A DNA stretch of 43,250 nucleotides from a virus. Where the stretch lies: positions 1 through 43,250 of the IMG/VR virus record IMGVR_UViG_3300010399_000054. One strand, 5' to 3'. The translations under genes and the position numbers were made by a program. Shown here piece after piece: positions 1 to 6,361 of the stretch (position 1 is its first letter; every line of letters begins with the position of its first letter). The notes under the pieces are model-generated. The model was not told the origin of the DNA, ran no database searches, and saw nothing but the letters and a program-made list of their open reading frames with translations.

Positions 1-43
1 CGGTCTCGCCCGAAAGGGAGGGGCGACCCCTCCCGCGCTTCAC
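1..43 (-). CDS. 5' part of a ribbon-helix-helix-like protein gene, continues at 43250
   Basis: This is the N-terminal piece of a small gene that leaves the window at base 1. It starts with GTG at 43, preceded by GGAG six bases upstream, and encodes a basic start (VKRGRGRPSLSGET). If the 7-base terminal overlap is collapsed, the frame continues at 43250 and ends at 43116, giving a 56-residue protein with a GRPSLSG...YQVTIPP...GSLSAGI pattern. That pattern resembles short phage DNA-binding proteins of ribbon-helix-helix type. The family call is inferred from pattern only. The gene lies 14 bases downstream of the preceding gene in the leftward operon. Confidence 0.6.
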   Translation of the reverse strand, partial: MKRGRGRPSLSGET

Positions 44-57
44 AGATGACTCCACGC

Positions 58-258
58 TCAGGTCCAGCCCTTCTCGCCGATGCGGCGGGTGGCGACCGTG
101 TCGTTATGCTCATTGCAGATCACGATCCGGTGATCTATGAATCCACCGCCGAATTCCTTGGTGGCCTCTCGCTTGGCCTTGGTCAGACTACCCTCGATTT
201 CGATAATCCGGGCCTGACCGATCGAATGGTGCGTAATGGTCGCTTTGTACTTCGCCAC
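58..258 (-). CDS. Small hypothetical protein (66 aa)
   Basis: I do not recognise this protein. I chose the GTG at 258 because GGGAG lies six bases upstream. In-frame ATG codons at 288 and 294 would add 10 or 12 residues but have no ribosome site. The product is mixed alpha/beta-looking, with no Cys pair, signal peptide or membrane segment, and it contains a lysine-rich stretch (SLTKAKREATKEF). It is the first gene after the promoter at 296-323 and is followed by the junction-spanning DNA-binding gene. It belongs to the leftward early set of small, probably host-interaction genes. Confidence 0.65.
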   Translation of the reverse strand: MAKYKATITHHSIGQARIIEIEGSLTKAKREATKEFGGGFIDHRIVICNEHNDTVATRRIGEKGWT

Positions 259-295
259 TTTCGTCTCCCGCCAGAACCGCTCCGGCATGCTCATT

Positions 296-323
296 AATAT
301 ACACCGATATTCAGCAGAGTCAA
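296..323 (-). promoter_or_regulatory. Leftward internal promoter with overlapping inverted repeat
   Basis: On the minus strand, TTGACT (323-318) and TATATT (301-296) are separated by 16 bases, a good sigma-70-type match. A 9-bp inverted repeat, ATACACCGA at 299-307 and TCGGTGTAT at 330-338, flanks the -35 box, and one arm overlaps the -10. That is the geometry of an operator. Predicted transcription would start near 289 and serve the 58-258 gene and those beyond the junction. The sequence differs from the GGAT...ATCC operators of the immunity region, so any repressor acting here would be a different one. Confidence 0.5.
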
Positions 324-324
324 G

Positions 325-579
325 CTATTTCGGTGTATTTAATTCGTGACCCGCTTCCTGTGGTGGAGCGCGCCTACCGACAACCTGCCGGCATTCAGGA
401 CAGATACGTGTTGGCGTGCTCAGCGGCCCGCCAACGTCCTTATAGGTGCGCCCGTGGATGATGTCCTGGATACTCTTGCGGTTGCATCCCCAGAAGAACG
501 CGAGTTGCTTCTGGCCCGCCCCGGCCGCGTAGGCGTTGCGGATCTCGAGCACCTGGCCCGGAGTGAATCTAGCCTTCAT
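325..579 (-). CDS. Helix-turn-helix protein with C-terminal CxxC motif (84 aa)
   Basis: Residues 5-45 (FTPGQVLEIRNAY...QKQLAFFWGCNRKSI) read as a helix-turn-helix of the type that accompanies HNH homing endonucleases. Residues about 60-63 carry a CPEC zinc-like pair. No HNH catalytic motif is present, so this could be a stand-alone DNA-binding protein or a remnant of a larger endonuclease. It overlaps the upstream gene by 11 bases. The promoter-associated inverted repeat lies at its 3' end. Confidence 0.65.
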   Translation of the reverse strand: MKARFTPGQVLEIRNAYAAGAGQKQLAFFWGCNRKSIQDIIHGRTYKDVGGPLSTPTRICPECRQVVGRRAPPQEAGHELNTPK

Positions 580-811
580 GACCCGCGTCCACGGTTGGAT
601 CAGCTCGCTCGACAGTGATTTCGAGACGCTTTAGCAATTCGTCGAGTTCCTGCGATCCCCAGATATAGTCCATGGTCTGGCCAGCATCCTTCTCTTCACC
701 AGTGATGTCGGCCGCGGCAGTTACGACTGCATCCAACATGGCGTGTTGTCGGTCGCCTACCGCACGTAACCCAATGAGTTGATAGTACTGAGCCTGAGTA
801 ATTGTCTTCAT
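569..811 (-). CDS. Small hypothetical protein (80 aa)
   Basis: This is an unrecognised acidic, mostly helical protein. A longer open frame runs upstream, but the ATG at 811 has AGGG at a good distance and overlaps the preceding stop by 4 bases (ATGA), so I start here. No cysteine cluster or membrane segment is visible. It is one of the tiled leftward early genes. Confidence 0.65.
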   Translation of the reverse strand: MKTITQAQYYQLIGLRAVGDRQHAMLDAVVTAAADITGEEKDAGQTMDYIWGSQELDELLKRLEITVERADPTVDAGHEG

Positions 812-1263
812 TTGTCGAACCCTAGTAGTGGCGGCATCTTGCCGTCTTTGTACGCCTGCCCGATCTGTGGAAGTGCCGCCTCCGCCATCGTGCGGCCGTC
901 TGGCAGCACCACGTGAGCCATGAACGACTCTTCGAAGGTCTCGATTCCGGTGGCCACGGCTTCCAGCTTCGCCTTGATGCATAGATTGAGAGCGCGCCAG
1001 CGGCGGCGCGTCTCGCGCTCCTTGGCGCCATCCTTCTTCATCCCCTTCAAATCGGCATCGGTTGGCATCGGCAAAACAAACTTGATATGCCTGCCCTGAG
1101 CACGAAAGACCACCACAGCAGCGGTGTCGCGCCACCCGTAGCCAAACTGATCGGCGCCGAACTTGGTCAGCGTTCGCTCGATTTCAGCCTTCGAACGCTC
1201 GGCCGGAACCTCGGTGCCTTCGGCAAACTTAGCCACCTGGACCACCTTCTGCGCTGGGAGCAT
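808..1263 (-). CDS. Phage hypothetical protein, paralogue of the gene at 3505-3972 (151 aa)
   Basis: The ATG at 1263 has GGAG eight bases upstream. The open frame extends further, but the added part overlaps the preceding gene. Two blocks match the 3505-3972 product. The first is LTKFGADQFGYGWRDTAAVV against LGKFGCQSFGHMTDAERGMTV. The second is the pair FMAHVVLPDG and FMPHMLLPTG. I know this kind of protein from many phage genomes without a function. No catalytic motif stands out. Two diverged copies in one operon suggest an old duplication. Confidence 0.75.
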   Translation of the reverse strand: MLPAQKVVQVAKFAEGTEVPAERSKAEIERTLTKFGADQFGYGWRDTAAVVVFRAQGRHIKFVLPMPTDADLKGMKKDGAKERETRRRWRALNLCIKAKLEAVATGIETFEESFMAHVVLPDGRTMAEAALPQIGQAYKDGKMPPLLGFDK

Positions 1264-1381
1264 GCCTGGTGCTCCAGCATTTGAAACACACCTGAAGGGG
1301 ACTACCGAAAGCATCCTTTCGCCAATCGTGTAGGCATTTTGGATCCACGATTCTCGCCTCATTGATCGCGGCCTTATTCAT
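1229..1381 (-). CDS. Small zinc-ribbon-like protein (50 aa)
   Basis: The product contains CLHDW about residue 16 and CFKCWSTR about residue 32, a C-x3-W...C-x2-C layout typical of small phage zinc-binding proteins. I prefer ATG 1381, which lies just after the upstream stop and has GAG seven bases upstream. ATG 1405 would also be possible. The 3' end overlaps the next gene by 35 bases. Function is unknown. Confidence 0.55.
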   Translation of the reverse strand: MNKAAINEARIVDPKCLHDWRKDAFGSPLQVCFKCWSTRHAPSAEGGPGG

Positions 1382-1385
1382 CCTT

Positions 1386-1598
1386 CTACTCGCCAGCGTT
1401 TCCATTGTCCGAAGCTCGCTTGCGTCCGGCGAAGACGGCGCGCTCAATCTCCAGAATCAGCGAATGGCTGGCATCAGGCGATAGTGATATGACCTCGCCG
1501 TTGGCCACAATCGAGAAATTCCACGTCAGCTGATCGAACGCAATCGCCAGCTGTCGCGGCTTCGACTCGGCAACCGGTCCGGTGATATAGAGGGCCAT
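1386..1598 (-). CDS. Small hypothetical protein (70 aa)
   Basis: Two ATG codons are adjacent at 1601 and 1598. AGGAG is five bases from the second, which also forms a TGATG junction with the upstream stop, so I use 1598. The product begins MALYITGPVAESKP and looks like a small beta-sheet protein followed by a helix ending in basic residues. No recognised family. Confidence 0.65.
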   Translation of the reverse strand: MALYITGPVAESKPRQLAIAFDQLTWNFSIVANGEVISLSPDASHSLILEIERAVFAGRKRASDNGNAGE

Positions 1599-1810
1599 CA
1601 TTTCTCCTGTATGCCAGCGGTGGATGTATGAGCGTTCGCCTTGGAGCGGGCTATCGTGGCATCGCGCAGCGCATCGGCACCGGCCTTCATGCCGTCGATA
1701 TACAGCTCCTCGAGCCGGCGCAGTAGCTCCAACTCGCTGAGTGCCGTAATACCGCAGGCGGCTTTCATGACCTTCAGCTTGATGTCCATCACGTCAATCA
1801 TGTTGACCAC
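1598..1810 (-). CDS. Small helical hypothetical protein (70 aa)
   Basis: The frame opens with GTG 1810 and has a better-placed ATG at 1801 (MIDVMDIKLK), so the true start is uncertain by three codons. The product is mainly helical (ELELLRRLEELYIDGMKAGADAL). It joins the following gene by TGATG. Unknown function. About 70 bases separate it from the upstream 36-residue gene, and I see no clear gene in that gap. Confidence 0.6.
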   Translation of the reverse strand: MVNMIDVMDIKLKVMKAACGITALSELELLRRLEELYIDGMKAGADALRDATIARSKANAHTSTAGIQEK

Positions 1811-1880
1811 CGTCGTGCTGTAGATGTTGTCTATGGACCACGTGGCTCATCCTTGTTTGGATATGGGAACGCATACCGCT

Positions 1881-1991
1881 TCAGCGCTTCGACCAGATCG
1901 TCCCATCGAAGTGGTGCCGATCAGGGTGCGCGCAGGCTTCGCACAGATCCTCGGGGACACGCTCATTTGAGGTGAGCGTCTCATTTGCCAT
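1881..1991 (-). CDS. Very small Cys/His protein (36 aa)
   Basis: This tiny gene is supported by AGGAG seven bases before ATG 1991 and an 11-base overlap with the upstream gene (ATGGCAAATGA). The product begins MANETLTSNERVPED and carries LCEACAHPDRHHF, a CxxC plus His cluster that could bind zinc. It falls below normal gene-calling length limits. Function unknown, but it matches the style of its Cys-rich neighbours. Confidence 0.55.
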   Translation of the reverse strand: MANETLTSNERVPEDLCEACAHPDRHHFDGTIWSKR

Positions 1992-2235
1992 TGGATAACT
2001 CCTGTCCAATCTTCTTTACCAACCGCTGCCGTGCTGAATCCGCTTGAGACTGGGTAATGACGCGATGAAGGAAGCATGTCGTAATGGCATCGGCCACGTG
2101 TTGCCAGCGCCGCGCATCCTTGACTTTCCAACCGCTGATGCGTCCCTTGCGTAACTGGCTGGAGATCGTGTCCGAGAATGCTCCGAACGCCAGCTTAAAG
2201 CGAGCACGCTCATCCGATGGACGGGAGTCGTTCAT
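1981..2235 (-). CDS. Small basic hypothetical protein (84 aa)
   Basis: ATG 2235 overlaps the preceding stop by 4 bases. The product begins MNDSRPSDERARFKLAFGAF and is basic and helical, with KVKDARRWQHVADAI in the middle and SARQRLVKKIGQEL near the end. It could contact nucleic acid, but no defined motif is visible. It is part of the tiled leftward operon. Confidence 0.65.
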   Translation of the reverse strand: MNDSRPSDERARFKLAFGAFSDTISSQLRKGRISGWKVKDARRWQHVADAITTCFLHRVITQSQADSARQRLVKKIGQELSNGK

Positions 2236-2432
2236 AGATACTCTGCCGGGTCGTAATCTTCTTCGCGCCCATCGTGGCAAGCGCACGAGCATGGACCGCC
2301 ATCCATTTCAATCTCTCGGGCAGTCTGCACGTCGTTCGCGTCGTTCGAGGGATAGCGACTCTGCCAACAGTCGTATGCGTCCGTTGAATGGCAGGCGCAG
2401 CGCTTCTCTTCGGTGTGCTGCTCACGGCTCAT
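2232..2432 (-). CDS. Cys/His-rich small protein (66 aa)
   Basis: The product holds two Cys/His clusters, CACHST near residue 12 and CSCACHDG near residue 48, separated by a polar linker. This is a probable zinc-binding fold of a type common in phage early operons. ATGA overlaps occur at both ends (2429-2432 and 2232-2235), which supports this frame over a competing shadow frame. Role unknown. Confidence 0.65.
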   Translation of the reverse strand: MSREQHTEEKRCACHSTDAYDCWQSRYPSNDANDVQTAREIEMDGGPCSCACHDGREEDYDPAEYL

Positions 2433-2701
2433 TGCTTGCTCCTTAACACGTAGTAAGTGCCACGTCGTATTTCTTTAGCGAGTTGCTGTGCCGTTCTAGT
2501 TAAGGTCGCGGCGGCTTTAGTTCTGTTGTCGTTGGCGTCGTCGAGAGCAAATGCAGCAAGCATCCGAAAGCAGACCGAGCTTGCATGGCCTGGGCAGCAA
2601 GTACGATCTTGCAGCACAAGCCGCAACTCGTTAGCGAGCTGCTCCATTTCCGCTTCTGACATGGTGGCGCGCTCATCTGCAGGGATGGAGTCTTGGCTCA
2701 T
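2429..2701 (-). CDS. Hypothetical protein with Cys pair (90 aa)
   Basis: This is an unrecognised helical protein. It has an acidic N-terminus (MSEAEMEQLANELRLVLQ), a CCPGHASSVC segment about residue 35 and a basic C-terminus ending EIRRGTYYVLRSKQ. It is coupled on both sides by ATGA overlaps. Confidence 0.65.
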   Translation of the reverse strand: MSQDSIPADERATMSEAEMEQLANELRLVLQDRTCCPGHASSVCFRMLAAFALDDANDNRTKAAATLTRTAQQLAKEIRRGTYYVLRSKQ

Positions 2702-2928
2702 GGCGCCTCCCAGGTCGGACAGTCGGCTACATCTGCTATGTTCTCCACTCGTAGGTCACCTGTACGCATGGCCACAAATGCCGGGTCGCCAGGCTCGTGT
2801 CGCGGAGTCTTCGCGAGCGTGACCGGATGGGAGCACGACACCCAGTCTGTCACCGACCAGATGTAAGTGTTGTGCTTGCAGGTCCGGCAATCGTGGACCA
2901 TCGCAGTGGAAGGAATGTTGTCTGCCAT
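2698..2928 (-). CDS. Cys-rich hypothetical protein (76 aa)
   Basis: The product starts MADNIPSTAMVHDCRTCKHN and has a C-x2-C...C-x-H-P arrangement (CRTCKH, then VSCSHP about residue 32) plus a later ADCPTW. This layout is common in small phage proteins that probably bind a metal. It is the start of a run of coupled genes and follows the 2931-3287 gene after two bases. Confidence 0.65.
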   Translation of the reverse strand: MADNIPSTAMVHDCRTCKHNTYIWSVTDWVSCSHPVTLAKTPRHEPGDPAFVAMRTGDLRVENIADVADCPTWEAP

Positions 2929-2930
2929 GC

Positions 2931-3287
2931 TCAGTACTCCGTACAGGCGAATAGCTCGGGCCTGTGGAGACCTTCCGCTACGCGTCGCGCCAATTCCTCA
3001 CTGAACGACCGGCGCGGCCCTCTGATTGGCAGATCGCCCTCATCCGTATCAACGAACTGCAGCCGATCCATATCGGCATCCGTGAGTTCGTGTGCGTCAT
3101 CTTTCTCCACTGGCTCGCCGGTTACCCGAGTGTAATCCTCGATTGCTTCGGCCATTGTTCGTGCAACCCACCATTCGCAGTCGGTGAGTTTGAAGACACG
3201 CCAGGGTAGCGGCGTGGTCATTCCGGGGGTCTCCTGCACGGAGAGCAGGGTCTCAGTGGTAAGCGGCTCGCTGGTGGATGTGGTCAT
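2931..3287 (-). CDS. Hypothetical protein (118 aa)
   Basis: ATG 3287 has GAGGAG upstream and overlaps the previous stop by 4 bases. The middle (PLPWRVFKLTDCEWWVARTMAEAIEDY) resembles short phage proteins of unknown role that begin with a W-rich strand. The C-terminal half is acidic, then basic. No enzymatic motif seen. Confidence 0.65.
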   Translation of the reverse strand: MTTSTSEPLTTETLLSVQETPGMTTPLPWRVFKLTDCEWWVARTMAEAIEDYTRVTGEPVEKDDAHELTDADMDRLQFVDTDEGDLPIRGPRRSFSEELARRVAEGLHRPELFACTEY

Positions 3288-3508
3288 TTCTTCTCCTCGG
3301 CTTTGGGCTTGCGGCCCATGCAGCGCACACCAACTACGAATTTGAACTCGCCGTCTCCGGGCCATTGCTCCACCTGTACGCCGCCGATGACCAAGATGCT
3401 GCCGCCCTTGGATTCGACGTATCGGCGCACGGCTCGATAGAGTTGACCGGTTGGAGTGCGGTCACCCGCCAATGGATCGCGCTGCTTTTTCTTCGTTTTG
3501 ACCTTCAC
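3284..3508 (-). CDS. Small basic hypothetical protein (74 aa)
   Basis: I start at GTG 3508, which has GGAG eight bases upstream and overlaps the upstream stop (GTGA). The N-terminus is lysine-rich (KVKTKKKQRDP). A compact beta-type core follows (GGSILVIGGVQVEQWPG, then EFKFVVGVRCMGRKP). I know similar proteins from other phages only as hypothetical. Confidence 0.65.
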   Translation of the reverse strand: MKVKTKKKQRDPLAGDRTPTGQLYRAVRRYVESKGGSILVIGGVQVEQWPGDGEFKFVVGVRCMGRKPKAEEKK

Positions 3509-3972
3509 GGCTTGAACTCCACGACTTTCTGTTCTGAGCGCGGTAGCATCTGGCTTGCCTCCACGCGATCGATAACTCGTTCGCCAGTCGGCAGCAGCAT
3601 GTGTGGCATGAACACGGCGTCGAAACTCAACACGCCGCACTCGATCGCCGTGACTTGGCCCTTAACCCAGTCGCGCAGGACCGAGCACACGGCTACCCGG
3701 CCTATCTCCAGCGCCTTCCTGTCGTACGCCTGCCGGTCATTGCCGCGAACCGTGGCCCAGGGGTGCGCCTTCTGCCACGCCGCCGCGTAGCCCTTCCAGG
3801 AGGCTTCCAGAGATATCGTACGGTCACGCCATTTGAACTGAATAACCGTCATGCCACGCTCGGCATCTGTCATATGGCCAAAGGACTGACAGCCGAACTT
3901 GCCGAGGATCTTCTGGATTTCCAGCAGTGCTTTGTCGCCGCTGGTGGCCGTCTCGTAGGGGATCGTCGCCAT
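3505..3972 (-). CDS. Phage hypothetical protein, paralogue of the gene at 808-1263 (155 aa)
   Basis: ATG 3972 has GAGGAG upstream. The protein shares a KFG...FG...V block near residues 24-50 and the C-terminal FMPHMLLPTGERV block (about residues 120-132) with the 808-1263 product. W-rich central segments (FKWRDRTISLEASWKGYAAAW) suggest a folded domain. No function is known to me for this family. Confidence 0.75.
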   Translation of the reverse strand: MATIPYETATSGDKALLEIQKILGKFGCQSFGHMTDAERGMTVIQFKWRDRTISLEASWKGYAAAWQKAHPWATVRGNDRQAYDRKALEIGRVAVCSVLRDWVKGQVTAIECGVLSFDAVFMPHMLLPTGERVIDRVEASQMLPRSEQKVVEFKP

Positions 3973-3998
3973 TAGACTTGCTCCTCGGCCATACGATG

Positions 3999-4301
3999 TT
4001 AGTTGATGACGAACGGGCCGCGTTTCAACATCATGACGGATGTCTCCTCGCCATACGCGAATCCATCGGGACGAATGACTCGTCTCGTGCACATCCAGTA
4101 GGGCGTTGCGCCATCGAGAGCAGCGTCGTAGGCCATGTCATATCCATGGCTCACACACATTCTCTGGCTGGAATCGTATTCAGCAAAGAACGCACGATCG
4201 TGTTCACGCTGTATGCGCCATTGGCAGGTTACGAATCCGAGAGTGCTGCCGAGGACGGCAGAGAGTAGAAACCATGTGAATATTTTCATGATGTGCGCCA
4301 T
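3999..4301 (-). CDS. Membrane-anchored hypothetical protein (100 aa)
   Basis: The start at ATG 4301 makes a TAATG junction with the upstream gene. An in-frame ATG at 4289 begins directly at the hydrophobic segment (MKIFTWFLLSAVLGSTLGF), which should form one membrane helix. The rest is soluble and contains two Cys residues about 25 residues apart that could form a disulphide outside the cytoplasm. Function unknown. Confidence 0.6.
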   Translation of the reverse strand: MAHIMKIFTWFLLSAVLGSTLGFVTCQWRIQREHDRAFFAEYDSSQRMCVSHGYDMAYDAALDGATPYWMCTRRVIRPDGFAYGEETSVMMLKRGPFVIN

Positions 4302-4405
4302 TACCAAATCAAGTCTTCCCAGTTCTTCCGCCCATCCTCGAGAGTGCGTTCAAACTCGCGATTCACTGCGGCCAGTACTCGCACAAGCCAGCTCGGTAGT
4401 TTCAT
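4301..4405 (-). CDS. Very small hypothetical protein (34 aa)
   Basis: ATG 4405 overlaps the upstream stop by 4 bases and is preceded by GGAGCCGGAGCT. The product begins MKLPSWLVRVLAAVNREFER and looks amphipathic. It is too short for standard gene callers, but the coupling on both sides (ATGA upstream, TAATG downstream) supports it. Confidence 0.5.
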   Translation of the reverse strand: MKLPSWLVRVLAAVNREFERTLEDGRKNWEDLIW

Positions 4406-4575
4406 AGCTCCGGCTCCCCATGGCTCAAACACTCGGGATTGTCTATCTCAAGAGGCAACGCGCAGACGAGGCACCGTGGAGGATCGGGTAGCTCCGTGAT
4501 GACATCCCAGATCCGTTTGCTCGCGTAGAGACTCACCAGGGCAAAAAGTCCCCAGCACACGTAGATTGGTATCAT
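4402..4575 (-). CDS. Small membrane protein with CxxC (57 aa)
   Basis: ATG 4575 has AGGAG upstream. Residues 3-18 (PIYVCWGLFALVSLYA) form a likely membrane helix, followed by a CLVC pair near residue 35 and another Cys near residue 49. It is coupled by ATGA on both sides. Function unknown. Confidence 0.55.
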   Translation of the reverse strand: MIPIYVCWGLFALVSLYASKRIWDVITELPDPPRCLVCALPLEIDNPECLSHGEPEL

Positions 4576-4742
4576 GGCCTTCTCCTAAGATCGAAGAACC
4601 CAGCTCTCCGGAGCTGTCTCTCAGCTTTCCATAGAGCCAACCGAGGGAAGAGCGCTTCAAGCGCATCGTCCAAGGCAAACTCAAGGGCAAGGGCAATCCC
4701 GCGGATCGGGGATCGGCGAATGAGAAGCCGTAGCTCGTTCAT
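4572..4742 (-). CDS. Small basic hypothetical protein (56 aa)
   Basis: ATG 4742 overlaps the upstream stop (ATGA), and the gene's own stop overlaps the next start. The product begins MNELRLLIRRSPIRG. A helix-forming core (LALEFALDDALEALFPRL) follows, with an Arg-rich end. No recognised family. The alternative frame over the same bases looks like a shadow. Confidence 0.5.
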   Translation of the reverse strand: MNELRLLIRRSPIRGIALALEFALDDALEALFPRLALWKAERQLRRAGFFDLRRRP

Positions 4743-4942
4743 GGGGACTTCTTACGTGCGAGAAGAGGGCGCCGCACCGGTTGCGAAGGCGGAACGACTA
4801 CATCCGGCTCAGCGGGCCATTCGAGGTTTTCAAGGAGCCAGGCCGTCCAGATTTTGGCTGACTTTCGATTACGAGCCAGAAGCCGGCGACGGTGAACGGT
4901 GCGCCAGTAGTACTCCCGATGGTAGGTCGCGGCGTGCCTCAT
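4739..4942 (-). CDS. Small Arg-rich hypothetical protein (67 aa)
   Basis: The N-terminal half is very basic and aromatic (REYYWRTVHRRRLLARNRK), which suggests nucleic acid contact. The rest is WLLENLEWPAEPDVVVPP and a basic tail. The start at ATG 4942 has only a weak GGGGGC upstream. It is the first of the coupled group that runs to 3999. Confidence 0.5.
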   Translation of the reverse strand: MRHAATYHREYYWRTVHRRRLLARNRKSAKIWTAWLLENLEWPAEPDVVVPPSQPVRRPLLARKKSP

Positions 4943-4991
4943 GCGCGCCCCCGTAAAATATTTTCAGCGGATCGCGAAGCGAGGTCGCAGA

Positions 4992-5375
4992 TTACCCGGC
5001 CTTGTACTCCCACTCCTGGGGTAGTGGCTGATCCTCTTCGTATCCACCAGCCTCCAGAAAGGCGATCTCTTCCTTGAGCGCGGCATTCTCGTTTCGGTAG
5101 GCCGAGAGCTGGGCCTGAGTGAGCTGAATAGCGAGCACGTCCCCGGGGGTCGCTATCCAATTCTCTGGAGAACAGAGCTCGCCGCGGCCACTGATATGCC
5201 AGCCGGACCACCTCGGATGGAAGCAACCCAAATCGCGCCGGAGTACCATCAGCGCGGTTTCCGGCGGGACAACTTGTCCGCGCTTCCAGCGTGTGGCCGT
5301 CTTCAATGAGATTCCGCATAGTCGCGCTATCTCATTGATATTGAAGAAATCGAGTTCAGGCGGACGCGTGGCCAT
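4992..5375 (-). CDS. DUF3653-like phage regulator, HTH (127 aa)
   Basis: Residues 10-40 (FNINEIARLCGISLKTATRW) form a helix-turn-helix. Residues about 42-85 match the phage DUF3653 signature as I recall it (LRRDLGCFHPRWSGWHIS...LCSPENWIATPGDV). A C-terminal coiled segment (ALKEEIAFLEAGG) could dimerise the protein. Such proteins occur in proteobacterial temperate phages and are taken to be DNA-binding. It has its own promoter-like leader at 5376-5477. Confidence 0.75.
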   Translation of the reverse strand: MATRPPELDFFNINEIARLCGISLKTATRWKRGQVVPPETALMVLRRDLGCFHPRWSGWHISGRGELCSPENWIATPGDVLAIQLTQAQLSAYRNENAALKEEIAFLEAGGYEEDQPLPQEWEYKAG

Positions 5376-5477
5376 TTGGCCACGGTACCCGATAACTCTA
5401 TTTTACGTAATATACAGTGTGCGCGCATAAGCAGAATCAATGCCCTTACGTTTAGTTGTTAAACCAACATCTTAAAG
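5376..5477 (-). promoter_or_regulatory. Gene-free 102 bases with leftward promoter-like element
   Basis: TGTATATTAC on the minus strand gives a -10-like TATATT at 5414-5409, about 27 bases before the DUF3653 gene's predicted transcript reaches its ATG. No convincing -35 lies at 17 bases. The region is AT-rich compared with its surroundings and contains a short inverted repeat (GTTTA/TAAAC) near 5450. This is the only sizeable break in the leftward operon between 8767 and 1880. Confidence 0.4.
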
Positions 5478-6035
5478 TTATATCGTCAGTTTTGCGACAG
5501 TAGACAATCTGTCTGAGCGCAGACTGGCGATCCGCTGCTTACGTTGCGTTGTGATGTAGCGACAGACGGTCGCGACATGGATCCCGAACTCGGCGGCGCA
5601 CTGCTTAAGCGTGGCGCCTTCTCGGCGCCTCTGCCACAGTCGCTGCATCTGTTCATGCGCTAGTGAGTAGGGGCGCCCGAGGTTGCCACGCTCATCCGCA
5701 GCGGTATTGGTCCAACGGTCCACCATATTGTCGGCACGAGAGCCGAGATACATATGATCGGGGTTACAGCAGATCGCCTGTAGCTCACACACCTGCTTGC
5801 TCTTATGGTTAACGCACAGTCCATCCCGTATAGGACCGTGGGTGAGAATCCATGCTTTGCGACTCGAATGAATCGCCAGGCTGTCGAGCGTGGTCAGCCC
5901 GTGACCGCTCGGCTTGGTATAGCCCAGCCACGGCCAGCATTCCTCGGGGGAACCCTTCAGGACCTTGTCCCAGAATCGCCGCTGCTGTCGCATATTAATG
6001 ACTAGATCACGTGGAACATCTTTTTCAGCGGTCAT
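5478..6035 (-). CDS. HNH homing endonuclease with C-terminal HTH (185 aa)
   Basis: The central part has the HNH_3 layout: ECWPWLGYTKPSGHG (about 32-46), IHSSRKAWILTHGPI, then VNHKSK...CCNPDHMYLGSRADNM (about 75-102), with metal-binding His/Asn/Asp and paired Cys. A C-terminal helix-turn-helix (ATLKQCAAEFGIHVATVCRY, about 141-160) would give site recognition. GAGGG lies upstream of ATG 6035, and the gene is ATGA-coupled to its neighbour. This is probably a free-standing selfish element lodged in the early operon. Confidence 0.8.
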   Translation of the reverse strand: MTAEKDVPRDLVINMRQQRRFWDKVLKGSPEECWPWLGYTKPSGHGLTTLDSLAIHSSRKAWILTHGPIRDGLCVNHKSKQVCELQAICCNPDHMYLGSRADNMVDRWTNTAADERGNLGRPYSLAHEQMQRLWQRRREGATLKQCAAEFGIHVATVCRYITTQRKQRIASLRSDRLSTVAKLTI

Positions 6036-6361
6036 GACTTATCCCTCGCAACCACCAATATCCCCTCACTCACCAACTGAATCAGCGTGAGCGCACACAG
6101 CGTCAAAAATTGCTCGCTGTGGTCGTACTTCAGATCCTTGTTTCGGGAGAGCGTGTCCATTTCCAGATGACACTCCTGGCACAATCGAGCATGGATCAGA
6201 TCCGACACCTTGATGCCGTATCCGCCTCCAAAAGCCTCTCTACGCACCCCCGTGTAATGGCAGCCGACTACCCCCTCGATCTGCCGCTTGCACCGGACAC
6301 AGGGCTTCCCGTTCGCGCTGGCGAGCAGTTTTGGAGAGCGGAAGACCTGGACCTTGATCAT
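6032..6361 (-). CDS. YbcO-like HNH nuclease family protein (109 aa)
   Basis: The pattern CVRCKRQ (21-27), CHYTGVRREAFGGGYGIKVSDL (34-55) and LCQECHLEMD (60-69) matches the Cys-His layout of the YbcO/DUF1364 nuclease family of lambdoid prophages as I recall it. ATG 6361 overlaps the upstream stop by 4 bases. It sits next to the exonuclease and SSB-like genes, so a recombination or DNA-processing role is likely. Confidence 0.6.
   Translation of the reverse strand: MIKVQVFRSPKLLASANGKPCVRCKRQIEGVVGCHYTGVRREAFGGGYGIKVSDLIHARLCQECHLEMDTLSRNKDLKYDHSEQFLTLCALTLIQLVSEGILVVARDKS

Noticed and set aside
1-7. The shared 7-base end as a cohesive (cos) end.
   Set aside because: It lies inside a gene and about 17 kb from the terminase genes. 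P22-type virion genes suggest headful packaging, so an assembly overlap is simpler.
569-1135. A 188-codon minus-strand frame covering the 569-811 gene.
   Set aside because: The extra N-terminal part lies over the 808-1263 gene in another frame and is Arg/Gly-rich like shadow translation. ATG 811 has a ribosome site.
1811-1880. A 16-codon frame in the gap near 1811-1850.
   Set aside because: It stops inside the next gene after 16 codons of His/Gln-rich sequence. No support as a gene.
4939-5319. A 126-codon minus-strand frame opposite the DUF3653 frame.
   Set aside because: Composition is that of a shadow, and the overlapping frame carries a recognised family signature.
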